Notes: a model not told the origin generated them from the letters alone. A stretch of 64,000 bases of DNA from Hydrogenophaga intermedia (GCF_000723405.1 NZ_CCAE010000003.1:1-64000), one strand, 5' to 3'. Positions 1 to 9,301 are shown, numbered from the stretch's first letter. A program made the numbers and translations.

Positions 1-87
1 AACCCTTTTCTTGTATAACCAATACCGCGACCACCGAGACCTCCACAGAGTAGATCGTCGGCAGCGTCAGATGTGTATAAGAGACAG
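1..87 (+). other. Sequencing adapter at contig end (P5, i5 index, Nextera Read 1)
   Basis: This is not genomic DNA. Bases 55-87 match the 33-base Nextera Read 1 transposase adapter without a mismatch and end in the 19-base Tn5 mosaic end (69-87). Bases 47-54 read AGAGTAGA, which I recall as the Nextera i5 index 504. Bases 22-46 align with the last 25 bases of the Illumina P5 oligo with three mismatches, in the correct order before the index. Bases 1-21 are not recognised and are probably low-quality read sequence. Position 1 is therefore an assembly contig end. Confidence 0.97.
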
Positions 88-150
88 CAGGGGGGGTGCC
101 GGGGTGGTGCCATTGGTAGGGGAGATCCCCACGCCAGAAAAGAGGCCGGG

Positions 151-156
151 TAGAAT
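151..156 (+). promoter_or_regulatory. Probable -10 box of the ahcY leader promoter
   Basis: TAGAAT lies 10 bases before the first helix of the SAH riboswitch, so transcription would start at about 163, just ahead of the aptamer. No convincing -35 hexamer is seen 16-18 bases upstream, so the assignment rests mainly on position. Confidence 0.45.
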
Positions 157-166
157 CGCCGCCCAT

Positions 167-247
167 CCGAGGAGCGTTGCAGCGCCCCACCCGCACACTG
201 CGGGCCGCGGGCGTGAGGCTCGGACCCTTCAACCGGCAACGACGCTC
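167..247 (+). promoter_or_regulatory. SAH riboswitch upstream of ahcY
   Basis: The segment fits the S-adenosylhomocysteine riboswitch family, which precedes ahcY in many proteobacteria and raises expression when SAH accumulates. Helix P1 pairs CCGAG (167-171) with CTCGG (219-223). The conserved GAGCG (172-176) follows P1 directly and can form the pseudoknot with CGCTC (243-247), and TTGC (177-180) can extend it with GCAA (236-239). An internal hairpin pairs CCCGCA (190-195) with TGCGGG (199-204). The order of elements and the adjacent ahcY both agree with the family. The aptamer ends about 70 bases before the start codon, leaving room for an expression platform. The call was made by eye; a covariance-model score would settle it. 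Confidence 0.88.
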
Positions 248-319
248 ATCCACTGCACGTGCGATGGGTTCCTTCATCTCCCTTCCCGTGCGGTGGCTTT
301 CAACGTTTTGGAGCGCCAC

Positions 320-1750
<1,431 letters not shown>

Positions 1751-1758
1751 TCGGCACC

Positions 1759-2514
1759 GTGCGCGCCGACCAGTTGCTCGTCGAGCGCGGGCTGGCGGCG
1801 TCGCGCTCGCAGGCCCAGCGGCTGATCGCCGCGGGCGTGCGCTGGCGCGCCGCTGGGCACTGGAAGCCCGTGGCCAAGAATGGCGACGAGTTGCCCGCCA
1901 GCGCCGAGCTCGAACTGCTGGACACGGCCGAAGCCCGATTCGTCTCGCGCGGCGGGCTCAAGCTGGAGGGCGCGCTGGTGCACACCGGGCTCGACGTGCG
2001 TGGTGTGCGCGCGCTTGATGTGGGTCAGAGCACCGGCGGCTTCACCGACTGCCTGTTGCAGCGTGGCGCCGCGCAGGTGGTGGGTGTGGATGTGGGCAGC
2101 GGCCAACTGAACCCGCGCTTGCGTGGCGACCCGCGTGTCATCGCCATCGAGCACTGCAACGCGCGGGAGCTGACGGCGCCGCGCCTGCGAGAAGCCGGAG
2201 CCGAGTCGCCGTTCGAGCTGATCGTCGGCGACCTGTCCTTCATCTCGCAGACCCTGGTGTGGCCCGCGCTGGTGCCGCTGCTCAAGCCGGGCGGCCACGG
2301 TCTGATGCTCGTGAAGCCGCAGTTCGAGCTGCAGCCCGAGCACATCGGCAAGGGCGGCCTGGTGAAGGACGCTGCGTCCTACGCGCTGGTGCGCGAGCGC
2401 ATCACCGGCGCGCTGCAAGGCCTGGACCTTGAGGTGCGCGACTATTTCGACAGCCCCATCGCCGGTGGCGATGGCAACCGCGAATTCTTCGTCTTCATTC
2501 GGAAACCGGCATGA
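1759..2514 (+). CDS. tlyA: TlyA family rRNA (cytidine-2'-O)-methyltransferase / hemolysin-like protein
   Basis: A 251-residue protein with an N-terminal S4 RNA-binding domain (about residues 1-60, beginning VRADQLLVERGLAASRSQA) and a FtsJ-like Rossmann methyltransferase domain (LDVGQSTGGFTDCLLQ, then LIVGDLSFIS). Members studied in mycobacteria and Campylobacter 2'-O-methylate rRNA cytidines using SAM; the hemolysin name is historical. The GTG at 1759 is chosen because the S4 domain starts there and ahcY ends at 1750. Its stop overlaps the metF start by four bases (ATGA), suggesting translational coupling. A SAM-using enzyme between ahcY and metF fits a shared methyl-cycle transcript. Confidence 0.9.
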   Translation: MRADQLLVERGLAASRSQAQRLIAAGVRWRAAGHWKPVAKNGDELPASAELELLDTAEARFVSRGGLKLEGALVHTGLDVRGVRALDVGQSTGGFTDCLLQRGAAQVVGVDVGSGQLNPRLRGDPRVIAIEHCNARELTAPRLREAGAESPFELIVGDLSFISQTLVWPALVPLLKPGGHGLMLVKPQFELQPEHIGKGGLVKDAASYALVRERITGALQGLDLEVRDYFDSPIAGGDGNREFFVFIRKPA

Positions 2515-3341
2515 ACCTGCCCATCAGCTTCGAATTCTTTCCGCCCAAGACGCCCGAAGGCGCCGAGAAGCTGCGCGCCGTGCGCCAGCAGCTTTACGCG
2601 CGCCAGCCGCTGTTCTGCTCCGTGACCTACGGCGCCGGTGGCTCCACACAGGAGGGCACCTTCGGCGCCGTGCGCGAGATCCTCGCCGAGGGCGTGGACG
2701 CGGCCTCGCACTTCTCGTGCATCGGCGCCACACGCGCCAGCGTGCGCGAGCAGCTCGCGCAGCTCAAGGGCATGGGCGTCAAGCGGCTGGTGGCCTTGCG
2801 CGGCGACCTGCCCAGCGGCTACGGCCTGGGCGGCGAGTTCCATTACGCGAGCGACCTCGTGGCCTTCATCCGCGCCGAGACCGGCGAGGACTTCCACCTG
2901 GAGGTGGCGGCCTACCCCGAGGTGCACCCGCAGGCCAAGTCTCCCGAGGCCGATCTCAAGGCCTACGCGACCAAGGTGAAAGCAGGCGCGCATTCGGCGA
3001 TCACCCAGTACTTCTACAGCGCCGACGCCTATTTCCGCTTCGTGGACGACGCGAGGCGGCTCGGTGCCGACATCCCCGTGGTGCCGGGCATCATGCCCAT
3101 CATCAGCTCCACGCAGCTCATGCGCTTCTCCGACGCCTGCGGCGCGGAGATCCCGCGTTGGATCCGCCTGCGCCTGCAGGCCTACGGCGACGACACCGCC
3201 TCGATCAAGTCGTTCGGGCTCGACGTGGTCACCTCTTTGTGTGAGCAATTGCTTCGGGGCGGCGCGCCGGGTCTGCACTTCTATACGATGAACCAGAGCG
3301 CGGCGACGCTGGAGATCCTGCGCCGCCTGGACACCGACTGA
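2511..3341 (+). CDS. metF: Methylenetetrahydrofolate reductase [NAD(P)H]
   Basis: MetF is a FAD enzyme that reduces 5,10-methylene-THF to 5-methyl-THF, the methyl donor for methionine synthase. The 276-residue length is normal for the bacterial catalytic-domain-only form. Recognisable parts are the N-terminal SFEFFPPK, the CSVTYGAGGS segment and the RGDLP motif. The ATG overlaps the tlyA stop by four bases. Placing it after ahcY joins homocysteine production and methyl supply for its remethylation in one likely operon, which could put metF under the same SAH-responsive leader. Confidence 0.96.
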   Translation: MNLPISFEFFPPKTPEGAEKLRAVRQQLYARQPLFCSVTYGAGGSTQEGTFGAVREILAEGVDAASHFSCIGATRASVREQLAQLKGMGVKRLVALRGDLPSGYGLGGEFHYASDLVAFIRAETGEDFHLEVAAYPEVHPQAKSPEADLKAYATKVKAGAHSAITQYFYSADAYFRFVDDARRLGADIPVVPGIMPIISSTQLMRFSDACGAEIPRWIRLRLQAYGDDTASIKSFGLDVVTSLCEQLLRGGAPGLHFYTMNQSAATLEILRRLDTD

Positions 3342-3344
3342 CGC

Positions 3345-3770
3345 ATGAACCTCGCCCGCGCCTTGATCCTTGCCGCGTTTGCCGCCGCCCTCGCGGGCTG
3401 CGCAAGCCGCGGAGCGCCGCCGGGCGAAGGCTGGGGCACCGACGCGCCTGCCGACAGTGGGCCGGCCGCGCACGAAGCGCGCGAGATCGGGCGCGGCCTG
3501 GCGTCCTGGTACGGCGAGCCGCACCACGGTCGGCGCACCGCGAATGGCGAGGTCTTCGACATGAACCAACTCACCGCCGCACACAAGACCCTGCCCTTCG
3601 GCACGCGCGTGCGCGTGGAGAACCCGGCCACGGGCCAGGCGGTGGTGGTGCGCATCAACGACCGCGGGCCGTTCAAGCCGGGGCGGGTCATCGACCTCAG
3701 CCGCGAGGCGGCCGAACGCATCGGCCTCATCCAGGCGGGCGTGGCGCCAGTGGTGCTCTACGCCGACTGA
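3345..3770 (+). CDS. rlpA: RlpA-like septal ring lytic transglycosylase family lipoprotein
   Basis: A 141-residue exported lipoprotein. Its signal peptide ends in a lipobox (LAGC, Cys19), followed by a short linker and a double-psi beta-barrel RlpA domain (about 48-140: [12 protein letters not shown], then INDRGPF and [12 protein letters not shown]). RlpA proteins act on denuded septal peptidoglycan glycan strands, but no SPOR domain is present, so septal recruitment would need another route. It is short for RlpA, matching the small stand-alone DPBB lipoproteins of Burkholderiales. It starts three bases after metF and is probably read from the same transcript. It converges on paaE with an 11-base gap. 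Confidence 0.85.
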   Translation: MNLARALILAAFAAALAGCASRGAPPGEGWGTDAPADSGPAAHEAREIGRGLASWYGEPHHGRRTANGEVFDMNQLTAAHKTLPFGTRVRVENPATGQAVVVRINDRGPFKPGRVIDLSREAAERIGLIQAGVAPVVLYAD

Positions 3771-3781
3771 GTCGGGATCGC

Positions 3782-4888
3782 TCAGCGCTCGTCGTAGCTC
3801 ACCACCACGCGGTCCGTGGTGGGCCGAGCCTGGCAGCTCAGCACGAAGCCTTGCTCCATCTCCCAGGGCTCAAGCGTGAAGTTGCGCTCCATCTCCACGC
3901 GCCCTTCCATCACTTTGGCGCGGCAAGTGCAGCACACGCCGCCGCGACACGACCAGGGCAGGTCCAGCCCCGCCTCCAGTGCGACGTCGAGCACGCGGTC
4001 GTCGCGGCCCATGCGCAGCTCGTGCGGCTTGCCATCGAGCACCACGGTGAGGGCGACTTCGCCCTCGCTGCGTTCGACGTGGCTGAGTTGCACGCCGTCG
4101 CGCTGCGCGCGCGGCATCGCTTCCAGCGTGGGCGAGGTGAAGCGCTCGGTGTGGATGCGCTCGGGCTTCACGCCAGCGCCCAGCAAGGCCTGCTCGGTGG
4201 CCTCGATCATGGCCTCCGGGCCGCAGATGAAGACCTCGTCCAGGCTGGGCACGGGCAGCAGCGCGTCGATGAGGGCGCGCACCTTGTCGCCGTCGATGCG
4301 GCCTTCGAGCAGCGGCACCTCCTGTGCCTGGCGCGAGAGGACGTGGATCAGCGTGAGGCGGTCGCGGTAGCGGTCCTTCAGGTCCTGCAGGGCCTCGTTG
4401 AACATCACGCTGGCCATGCGGCGGTTGCCGTAGACCAGCGTGAACTTGGCCGTGGACGACTCCTCCAGCGTGCTGGTCATGATGGACAGGATGGGCGTGA
4501 TGCCCGAACCCGCCGCGAAGCCCACGCGGTGGATGGCGCGTGGGCGGTGCACCGTGAAGCGGCCGTCGGGCGGCATGGCCTGCAGCGTGTCGCCGGCCTT
4601 GAGTTGCGTTGCGGCCCAGTTGCTGAACACGCCACCGTCCACCGGGCGGATGCCCAGCGTGAGCTCGCCCTTGCTGGTGTAAATGCTGCGCGGGCTGCTG
4701 ATGGAGTAGCTGCGGCGCACCTCCTGGCCGTCGATGCGCGCGCGCACGGTGAGGAACTGGCCGGGCTCGAAGGCGAAGGCGCCGCGTTGGTCGGCGGGCA
4801 CGGCCAGGGTGACGGCCACCGAGCCCGCGGCCTCGGGGCTCACGCGCGCGATGGGCAGCTCGACGAATCCGCGGGGGCTGGTGCTCAT
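3782..4888 (-). CDS. paaE: Phenylacetyl-CoA 1,2-epoxidase reductase subunit PaaE
   Basis: PaaE transfers electrons from NADPH to the diiron PaaA subunit during epoxidation of phenylacetyl-CoA. The 368-residue protein has an N-terminal ferredoxin-reductase FAD domain (RRSYSISSP), an NAD(P)-binding region (GSGITPILSI) and a C-terminal plant-type 2Fe-2S domain with CRGGVCCTC and a distal cysteine (LSCQARP) in the last 60 residues. The ATG at 4888 gives the normal PaaE N-terminus MSTSPRGFVEL. It is the last gene of paaABCDE, two bases after paaD. Confidence 0.96.
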   Translation of the reverse strand: MSTSPRGFVELPIARVSPEAAGSVAVTLAVPADQRGAFAFEPGQFLTVRARIDGQEVRRSYSISSPRSIYTSKGELTLGIRPVDGGVFSNWAATQLKAGDTLQAMPPDGRFTVHRPRAIHRVGFAAGSGITPILSIMTSTLEESSTAKFTLVYGNRRMASVMFNEALQDLKDRYRDRLTLIHVLSRQAQEVPLLEGRIDGDKVRALIDALLPVPSLDEVFICGPEAMIEATEQALLGAGVKPERIHTERFTSPTLEAMPRAQRDGVQLSHVERSEGEVALTVVLDGKPHELRMGRDDRVLDVALEAGLDLPWSCRGGVCCTCRAKVMEGRVEMERNFTLEPWEMEQGFVLSCQARPTTDRVVVSYDER

Positions 4889-4890
4889 GG

Positions 4891-5409
4891 TCAGTAGGGT
4901 TTGAAAAGGTCGAAGGGTTCGAGGCAGTCGAGGCAGCGGTACAAGGCCTTGCACGCGGCCGAGCCGAAGGGCGATGTTTCGGTGGTGTGCGTGGAGCCGC
5001 AGCGTGGGCAGGGCACGGGCTGGGTGGCGGCGCGGCGCGCGAAGCTGACCACCTTGTCGCTGGCATGTGCCGCGCGGCCGTTGGGCGGCGCAATGCCGTA
5101 CGCATGCAGCTTCTCGCGCGCTTCGGCGGTCATCCAGTCGGTGGTCCAGGCGGGTGAGAGCTGCGTCCTCACGCGTGCAGCCAGGCCAGCGCCGTCCAGC
5201 GCGGCGCGGATGTCGTCCTCGATCTGGCCCATGGCAGGGCAGCCGCTGTAGGTGGGCGTGATGACGACCTCGGCCACGCCGTCTTCGCCCATCCGCACGT
5301 CGCGCAGGATGCCCAGCTCCGCCAGGCTCACCACCGGAATCTCGGGATCGCTCAGGTGGGCGAGCGCCGCGCGCACGGCGTCCAGCGAAGGGCTGCGCAC
5401 CGCGTCCAT
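4891..5409 (-). CDS. paaD: Phenylacetyl-CoA epoxidase assembly protein PaaD
   Basis: A 172-residue PaaD with an N-terminal MIP18/DUF59 domain (DPEIPVVSLAELGIL) of the kind that helps mature iron-sulfur or metal centres. A C-terminal zinc ribbon has two cysteine pairs (CPRCG, then CLDC). In this pathway PaaD is needed for epoxidase activity, probably in cofactor assembly rather than catalysis. The ATG overlaps the paaC stop by one base (TGATG), so translation is likely coupled. Confidence 0.95.
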   Translation of the reverse strand: MDAVRSPSLDAVRAALAHLSDPEIPVVSLAELGILRDVRMGEDGVAEVVITPTYSGCPAMGQIEDDIRAALDGAGLAARVRTQLSPAWTTDWMTAEAREKLHAYGIAPPNGRAAHASDKVVSFARRAATQPVPCPRCGSTHTTETSPFGSAACKALYRCLDCLEPFDLFKPY

Positions 5410-6248
5410 CACCACACCGCTTGCGGATGCTCGCGCGCCAGGCTCTGCATCTCCGCGAGCAGGAAGCCCATGTGCTCGGAGTGCACGCCGCATCGACCCT
5501 GCGTCACGTAGCCGCTCTCGTTGGGGCGCTTGAGTGTGGCCTCGGCGAGCACCTCGTCCAGCAGCGCGTCCCACGCGGGCTTGAGTTCGGCCAGGACCAC
5601 GCCGGTGCCGTTGGCCACCGCTGCGGACTCGGCCTCGTCGCCGATCCAGAACTCCTGTGTGTGCGGCATCAGGTGGTTCAGCGCGGCCTGCGCACGCGCG
5701 TGGCTGTCGTCGGTGCCATCGCCCAGGCGAATCAGCCAGTCGCCCGCATGGCGCAGGTGGTAGCGCACTTCCTTCAGCGACTTGGCCGCGATGCCCGCGA
5801 GCTGCGCATCGGCGCTGGTCTGCAGGCGCTCCCACCACAGGTTCATCAGCGCGGCGTACAGCACGTTGCGCACGGTGGTGGTGGCGAAGTCGCGGTCGGC
5901 GCGCGCCGGGCCGGCGAGCGGGCCGTGGTGCGGCAGCTCCAGCAGCGTGAAGTTGCGGAACTCGTGTGTGGTGCGGAAGTAGGCCAGCGCGTCCTCGGTC
6001 ACGGCACCGTCGGCGCGTGCGCCCTGCAGGTGCGCGAAGCGCTTGGCCATCGCGGCGTCGGCGTTGATCAGCGTGGCCGCGTGCTGGTAGAGCAAGCGCG
6101 CCTGCCCCAGGTGGTCGAGTGCGTGGTTGGCCAAGGCCAGGTCTTCTTCGAGGATGGGCCCGTGGCCGCACCACTCGGCGTTGCGCTGGCCGAGCACGAG
6201 GGCGTTGTCGGCCAGGTGAAGCAGGTAATCGACCGGCGCGTGGCTCAT
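5409..6248 (-). CDS. paaC: Phenylacetyl-CoA 1,2-epoxidase subunit PaaC
   Basis: PaaC is the structural ferritin-like partner of the catalytic PaaA. It is a helical scaffold of the epoxidase core and is not itself expected to oxidise substrate. The 279-residue length is normal, and the start MSHAPVDYLLHLADNALVLG is typical of the family. A GTG one codon upstream (6251) is also possible. The ATG at 6248 overlaps the paaB stop as TGATG, the same arrangement as paaC/paaD. Confidence 0.96.
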   Translation of the reverse strand: MSHAPVDYLLHLADNALVLGQRNAEWCGHGPILEEDLALANHALDHLGQARLLYQHAATLINADAAMAKRFAHLQGARADGAVTEDALAYFRTTHEFRNFTLLELPHHGPLAGPARADRDFATTTVRNVLYAALMNLWWERLQTSADAQLAGIAAKSLKEVRYHLRHAGDWLIRLGDGTDDSHARAQAALNHLMPHTQEFWIGDEAESAAVANGTGVVLAELKPAWDALLDEVLAEATLKRPNESGYVTQGRCGVHSEHMGFLLAEMQSLAREHPQAVW

Positions 6249-6544
6249 CACATGTGCCCCACTTTGTCGGGGATCTCGTAGAAGGTTGGGTGACGATAGA
6301 CCTTGTCGGCGGCGGGATCAAAGAAGGCGTCTTTCGAATCCGGCTCGCTCGCGGTGATGCTCGCCGAGGGCACGACCCAGATGCTCACGCCTTCCTGGCG
6401 GCGCGTGTACACGTCGCGCGCCATCTGCAGTGCGTGTCGCGCGTCGCTGGCGTGCAGGCTGCCGCAGTGCTTGTGCTCCAGGCCCTGCTTGCTGCGGACG
6501 AAGACCTCCCACAGGGGCCATTCCTTCAATGCCGGCGCGTTCAT
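6248..6544 (-). CDS. paaB: Phenylacetyl-CoA 1,2-epoxidase subunit PaaB
   Basis: A 98-residue small subunit of the phenylacetyl-CoA epoxidase. It has the family features WEVFVRSKQGLEHKHCGSLH near the N-terminus and the HPTFYEIP ending. PaaB organises PaaAC heterodimers and links them to the reductase in the model from E. coli. It lies between paaA and paaC. Unlike its coupled downstream neighbours, it is separated from paaA by 58 bases holding a repeat-like element. Confidence 0.96.
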   Translation of the reverse strand: MNAPALKEWPLWEVFVRSKQGLEHKHCGSLHASDARHALQMARDVYTRRQEGVSIWVVPSASITASEPDSKDAFFDPAADKVYRHPTFYEIPDKVGHM

Positions 6545-6547
6545 TGG

Positions 6548-6602
6548 AAAACCTCCGCGCAGCGCGCTGCGGTGCGAGCCCCTTCGGGCGGTCGTGCGTG
6601 GC
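6548..6602. repeat. Palindromic repeat-like element between paaA and paaB
   Basis: The gap holds a perfect 14-base palindrome, CGCAGCGCGCTGCG (6558-6571), and a CCC-TTC-GGG hairpin (6580-6588). The two-palindrome build resembles the element at 32237-32290. From memory, sequences of this type are scattered between genes in Comamonadaceae genomes. Inside an operon it could stabilise or separate mRNA segments. Copy number elsewhere was not checked. Confidence 0.45.
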
Positions 6603-7613
6603 TCATGCGGCCTCCTTCATCGTGCGTTGCTCTTGCTTGCGCGCGTGGGCCAGCGCAGCCTCGCGCACCCAGGCGCCGTCGTCCCAGGCCTTCACGCGGG
6701 TGGCCAGGCGCTCCTTGTTGCAGGGGCCGTTGCCGTTGACGACCTGCCAGAACTCGTCCCAGTCGATGGCGCCGAAATCGTGCTGGCCCTTGGCCTCGTT
6801 CCACTTGAGTTCGGGGTCGGGCAGCGTCACGCCCAGCACTTCGGCCTGCGGCACGGTGGCGTCGACGAACTTCTGGCGCAATGCGTCGTTGCTGATGCGC
6901 TTGATGCCCCAGCGCATGCCCTGCACGCTGTTGGGGCTGTTGTCGTCGGGCGGGCCGAACATGGCCAGGCACTTCCACCACCAGCGGTTCACGGCGTCCT
7001 GCACCATGGCCTTCTGTTCGGCCGTGCCCTGCATCATGGTCAGCAGTGATTCGTAGCCTTGGCGCTGGTGAAAGCTCTCTTCCTTGCAGACGCGGATCAT
7101 GGCGCGGGCATAGGGCCCGTAGCTGCAGCGGCACAGGGGGATCTGGTTCATGATCGCCGCGCCGTCCACCAGCCAGCCGATCACGCCCACGTCGGCCCAA
7201 GTAAGGGTGGGGTAGTTGAAGATGGAGCTGTACTTGGCCTTGCCGCTGTGCAGCGCGTCGAACATCTGGTCGCGGCTGGTGCCCAGCGTTTCTGCCGCGC
7301 TGTAGAGGTACAGGCCATGGCCTCCTTCATCCTGCACCTTGGCCAGCAGGATGGCCTTGCGCTTGAGGCTGGGCGCGCGGCTGATCCAGTTGCCTTCGGG
7401 CAGCATGCCCACGATCTCGCTGTGCGCGTGCTGGCTGATCTGGCGCACCAGCGTCTTGCGGTAGGCCTCGGGCATCCAGTCGCGCGGCTCGATCTTGCCG
7501 TCGGCGTCGATGACGGTGTCGAAGTGTGTCTGCAGGGCAGGGTCGGCCGCCGTCGGCACGGCCTGCGGGCCAGGGGCGGTGCCATCGGGCACGTTGAATG
7601 ATTGGGTGTACAC
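6603..7613 (-). CDS. paaA: Phenylacetyl-CoA 1,2-epoxidase catalytic subunit PaaA
   Basis: The catalytic diiron subunit, which converts phenylacetyl-CoA to its ring-1,2-epoxide, the committed step of aerobic phenylacetate breakdown. The 336-residue protein has the ferritin-like fold's metal-ligand motifs, seen as [14 protein letters not shown] and [13 protein letters not shown]. It is the first gene of paaABCDE. No other paa genes (ligase, isomerases, paaZ) are in the window, so the rest of the pathway must be elsewhere. A 12-base palindrome lies about 50 bases upstream and probably overlaps the promoter. Confidence 0.97.
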   Translation of the reverse strand: MYTQSFNVPDGTAPGPQAVPTAADPALQTHFDTVIDADGKIEPRDWMPEAYRKTLVRQISQHAHSEIVGMLPEGNWISRAPSLKRKAILLAKVQDEGGHGLYLYSAAETLGTSRDQMFDALHSGKAKYSSIFNYPTLTWADVGVIGWLVDGAAIMNQIPLCRCSYGPYARAMIRVCKEESFHQRQGYESLLTMMQGTAEQKAMVQDAVNRWWWKCLAMFGPPDDNSPNSVQGMRWGIKRISNDALRQKFVDATVPQAEVLGVTLPDPELKWNEAKGQHDFGAIDWDEFWQVVNGNGPCNKERLATRVKAWDDGAWVREAALAHARKQEQRTMKEAA

Positions 7614-7661
7614 GCGGGTCTCCTCGTCGGGCGGGGCTGTCGTTGGTCGCAGTTTATCAAG

Positions 7662-7685
7662 TTAGCCGACCGGTCGGTCGGTTAA
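7662..7685. promoter_or_regulatory. Putative TetR-type operator upstream of paaA
   Basis: A perfect 12-base palindrome, CCGACCGGTCGG, lies at 7666-7677 inside the larger partly repeated block TTAGCCGACCGGTCGGTCGG. TetR-type regulators that respond to acyl-CoAs, including PaaR of betaproteobacteria, bind sites of this general build. No paaR gene is adjacent. The link to phenylacetyl-CoA control is an inference. Confidence 0.5.
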
Positions 7686-7760
7686 TTTTGGTCACCAATT
7701 GCAGAGCCGCTGAGCGGCCTTGTTTTGTAGTATTAAAGATCTAATATTTATGAGGTTGCC

Positions 7761-8318
7761 ATGCTCAAAACCCGCTTCGCCGTCCTGTCCCTGCCCTTGC
7801 TACTTGCCGCCTGTGGGGGAGGAGGAGGGGGTGGCGGTGGTGACGATGGGGCCGCACCGCCGCCGTCCCAGACGTCTGTGCCGGTGGAGCCTTGCCCGGT
7901 TGGCGACTTGACCACTACCGCCGCGCCGGCCATCAATGCCTTGCGATCCGTGGCGCAAGTCTGTGGCGCCGCCAATTTTTCCGCCGTTGGGGTTTTGAGC
8001 TGGGACGCGCGTCTGGCCGAGGCAGCGCGCGCGCACTCGACCGACATGGCGGTGAACAACTTCTTCTCGCACACCGGCAGCAACGGGGCGACCCTGGGTG
8101 GTCGGGTGACGGCCGCTGGCTACGCTTGGACCGTTGTGGCCGAAAACCTCACGGCCGGTCCTGGGGACTTGTCCGCCGCGCTCAATGGCTGGATGAACAG
8201 CCCCGGCCACTGCCAGAACCTCATGCTGGCCACGGTCACGCAGGTGGGGTTGGCGTGTGTTCGTCGCCAGGGCAGCGACCAGACGCCCTACTGGACGATG
8301 GTGCTGGCTCGGCCCTGA
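7761..8318 (+). CDS. CAP (SCP/PR-1) domain lipoprotein
   Basis: A 185-residue exported protein. The signal peptide ends in a lipobox (LLAAC, Cys18) followed by a run of nine glycines, then a CAP domain (about 55-185). CAP landmarks visible are NNFFSHTGSNG, the AEN tripeptide and WMNSPGHCQNLM, which carry the usual cavity His and Glu. Bacterial CAP proteins are secreted, and some are linked to spores or cell envelopes; the role here is unknown. The gene stands alone, with an AT-rich upstream stretch (about 7719-7755, including TAGTAT) that may be its promoter, and converges on rlmJ. Confidence 0.85.
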   Translation: MLKTRFAVLSLPLLLAACGGGGGGGGGDDGAAPPPSQTSVPVEPCPVGDLTTTAAPAINALRSVAQVCGAANFSAVGVLSWDARLAEAARAHSTDMAVNNFFSHTGSNGATLGGRVTAAGYAWTVVAENLTAGPGDLSAALNGWMNSPGHCQNLMLATVTQVGLACVRRQGSDQTPYWTMVLARP

Positions 8319-8330
8319 GACGGGCCAGCC

Positions 8331-9248
8331 TCAGCTCGCCGAGGCCTCGACGGCTTGGCCCTGCCCGCGGCCACGGCCCAGCACGTCCACGAGCACCGGC
8401 AGGGCGGCCTTCAGTCCGGCCGCCAGCGTGTGCGGCGGATTGATCACGAACACGCCGCTCGCCGTGAGGCCGGGGCGCTCGTCCAACTCCAGCGGTGGAT
8501 GACCGATCGCCAAGGTGGCGTGAAGCCAGGAGCGCCCCGCGCGCTGGGCGTGGCCGCGCAGCTTGCGCGGCAAGTCGTGCGCTTCGGTGCGCGGAATCAC
8601 CGGGTACCAAACGACATAGGTGCCGGTGGCGAATCGTTGGAGAGCGTCTTGTATGCAGGCACTTACTCTGCCGTAATCGCTCTTGATCTCATAGCTTGGG
8701 TCGACCAGCACCAGGGCGCGGCGTGAGCCTTGGGCGTCTGCGGGCGGGGGTAGCAGGGGTTTGAGCCCTTCGAAGCCGTCTTCGCGCTTGACCACCACCG
8801 TTCGGCCTGCGTCGAGTTGGCCGATGTTCGCCGAGAGGGTCTTGCCGTCGGTGGGGTGCAGCTCGAACAGCTTGAGCCGGTCGCGCGACTCGGCGCGCAT
8901 GAGGCGCTGCACCACAAATGGCGAACCCGGGTAGACACGCAGCGCGCCAGAGGGGTTGAAGCCCGCCACCATGTCCAGGTAGTCGTCGATCAGTGGCGTC
9001 GTCTCCACGGCGGGCGCGCCCGACGCAGGCCGGCAGGCGGCAAACAGCTTCATCACGCCGTCCACGGCTTCGCCGCCCTTGTCGGCGAATTCGCCGTCCA
9101 GCCGGTACAGGCCCGCCCCCGCGTGCGTGTCGATCAGCGTGATCGACGGCTCCTTGAGCTGCAGGTGGCGCAGGGTGGCGATCAGCACGAGGTGCTTGAG
9201 CACGTCCGCGTGGTTGCCGGCGTGGAAAGCGTGGCGGTAGGAGAACAT
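8331..9248 (-). CDS. rlmJ: 23S rRNA (adenine(2030)-N(6))-methyltransferase RlmJ
   Basis: RlmJ methylates A2030 of 23S rRNA using SAM. The 305-residue protein starts with the diagnostic MFSYRHAFHAGNHADVLKH and carries the catalytic VDPSYE segment. The start at 9248 is chosen because the family N-terminus falls exactly there; the frame extends upstream into the rplM promoter region without meaning. It is divergent from rplM. The C-terminal 15 residues are a low-complexity Gly/Ala/Ser tail. Confidence 0.94.
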   Translation of the reverse strand: MFSYRHAFHAGNHADVLKHLVLIATLRHLQLKEPSITLIDTHAGAGLYRLDGEFADKGGEAVDGVMKLFAACRPASGAPAVETTPLIDDYLDMVAGFNPSGALRVYPGSPFVVQRLMRAESRDRLKLFELHPTDGKTLSANIGQLDAGRTVVVKREDGFEGLKPLLPPPADAQGSRRALVLVDPSYEIKSDYGRVSACIQDALQRFATGTYVVWYPVIPRTEAHDLPRKLRGHAQRAGRSWLHATLAIGHPPLELDERPGLTASGVFVINPPHTLAAGLKAALPVLVDVLGRGRGQGQAVEASAS

Positions 9249-9272
9249 GGGCCGGCGATGGTAGCGCCGGAT

Positions 9273-9301
9273 TTGCCCGCCCGGCGCCGATTTCGTACAA
9301 T
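9273..9301 (+). promoter_or_regulatory. Sigma-70-type promoter of rplM-rpsI
   Basis: TTGCCC (9273-9278) and TACAAT (9296-9301) are separated by exactly 17 bases. A start at about 9308 would give a leader of about 117 bases before rplM. The leader includes a small hairpin (GGTTC 9362-9366 with GAACC 9374-9378) that could be involved in ribosomal-protein feedback, although no known leader motif was recognised. Confidence 0.75.

Noticed and set aside
7801..7860. G-rich tract at the start of the CAP lipoprotein gene as a phase-variation site
   Set aside because: The longest uninterrupted G run is only five, too short for typical slipped-strand switching; it encodes a glycine-rich linker.
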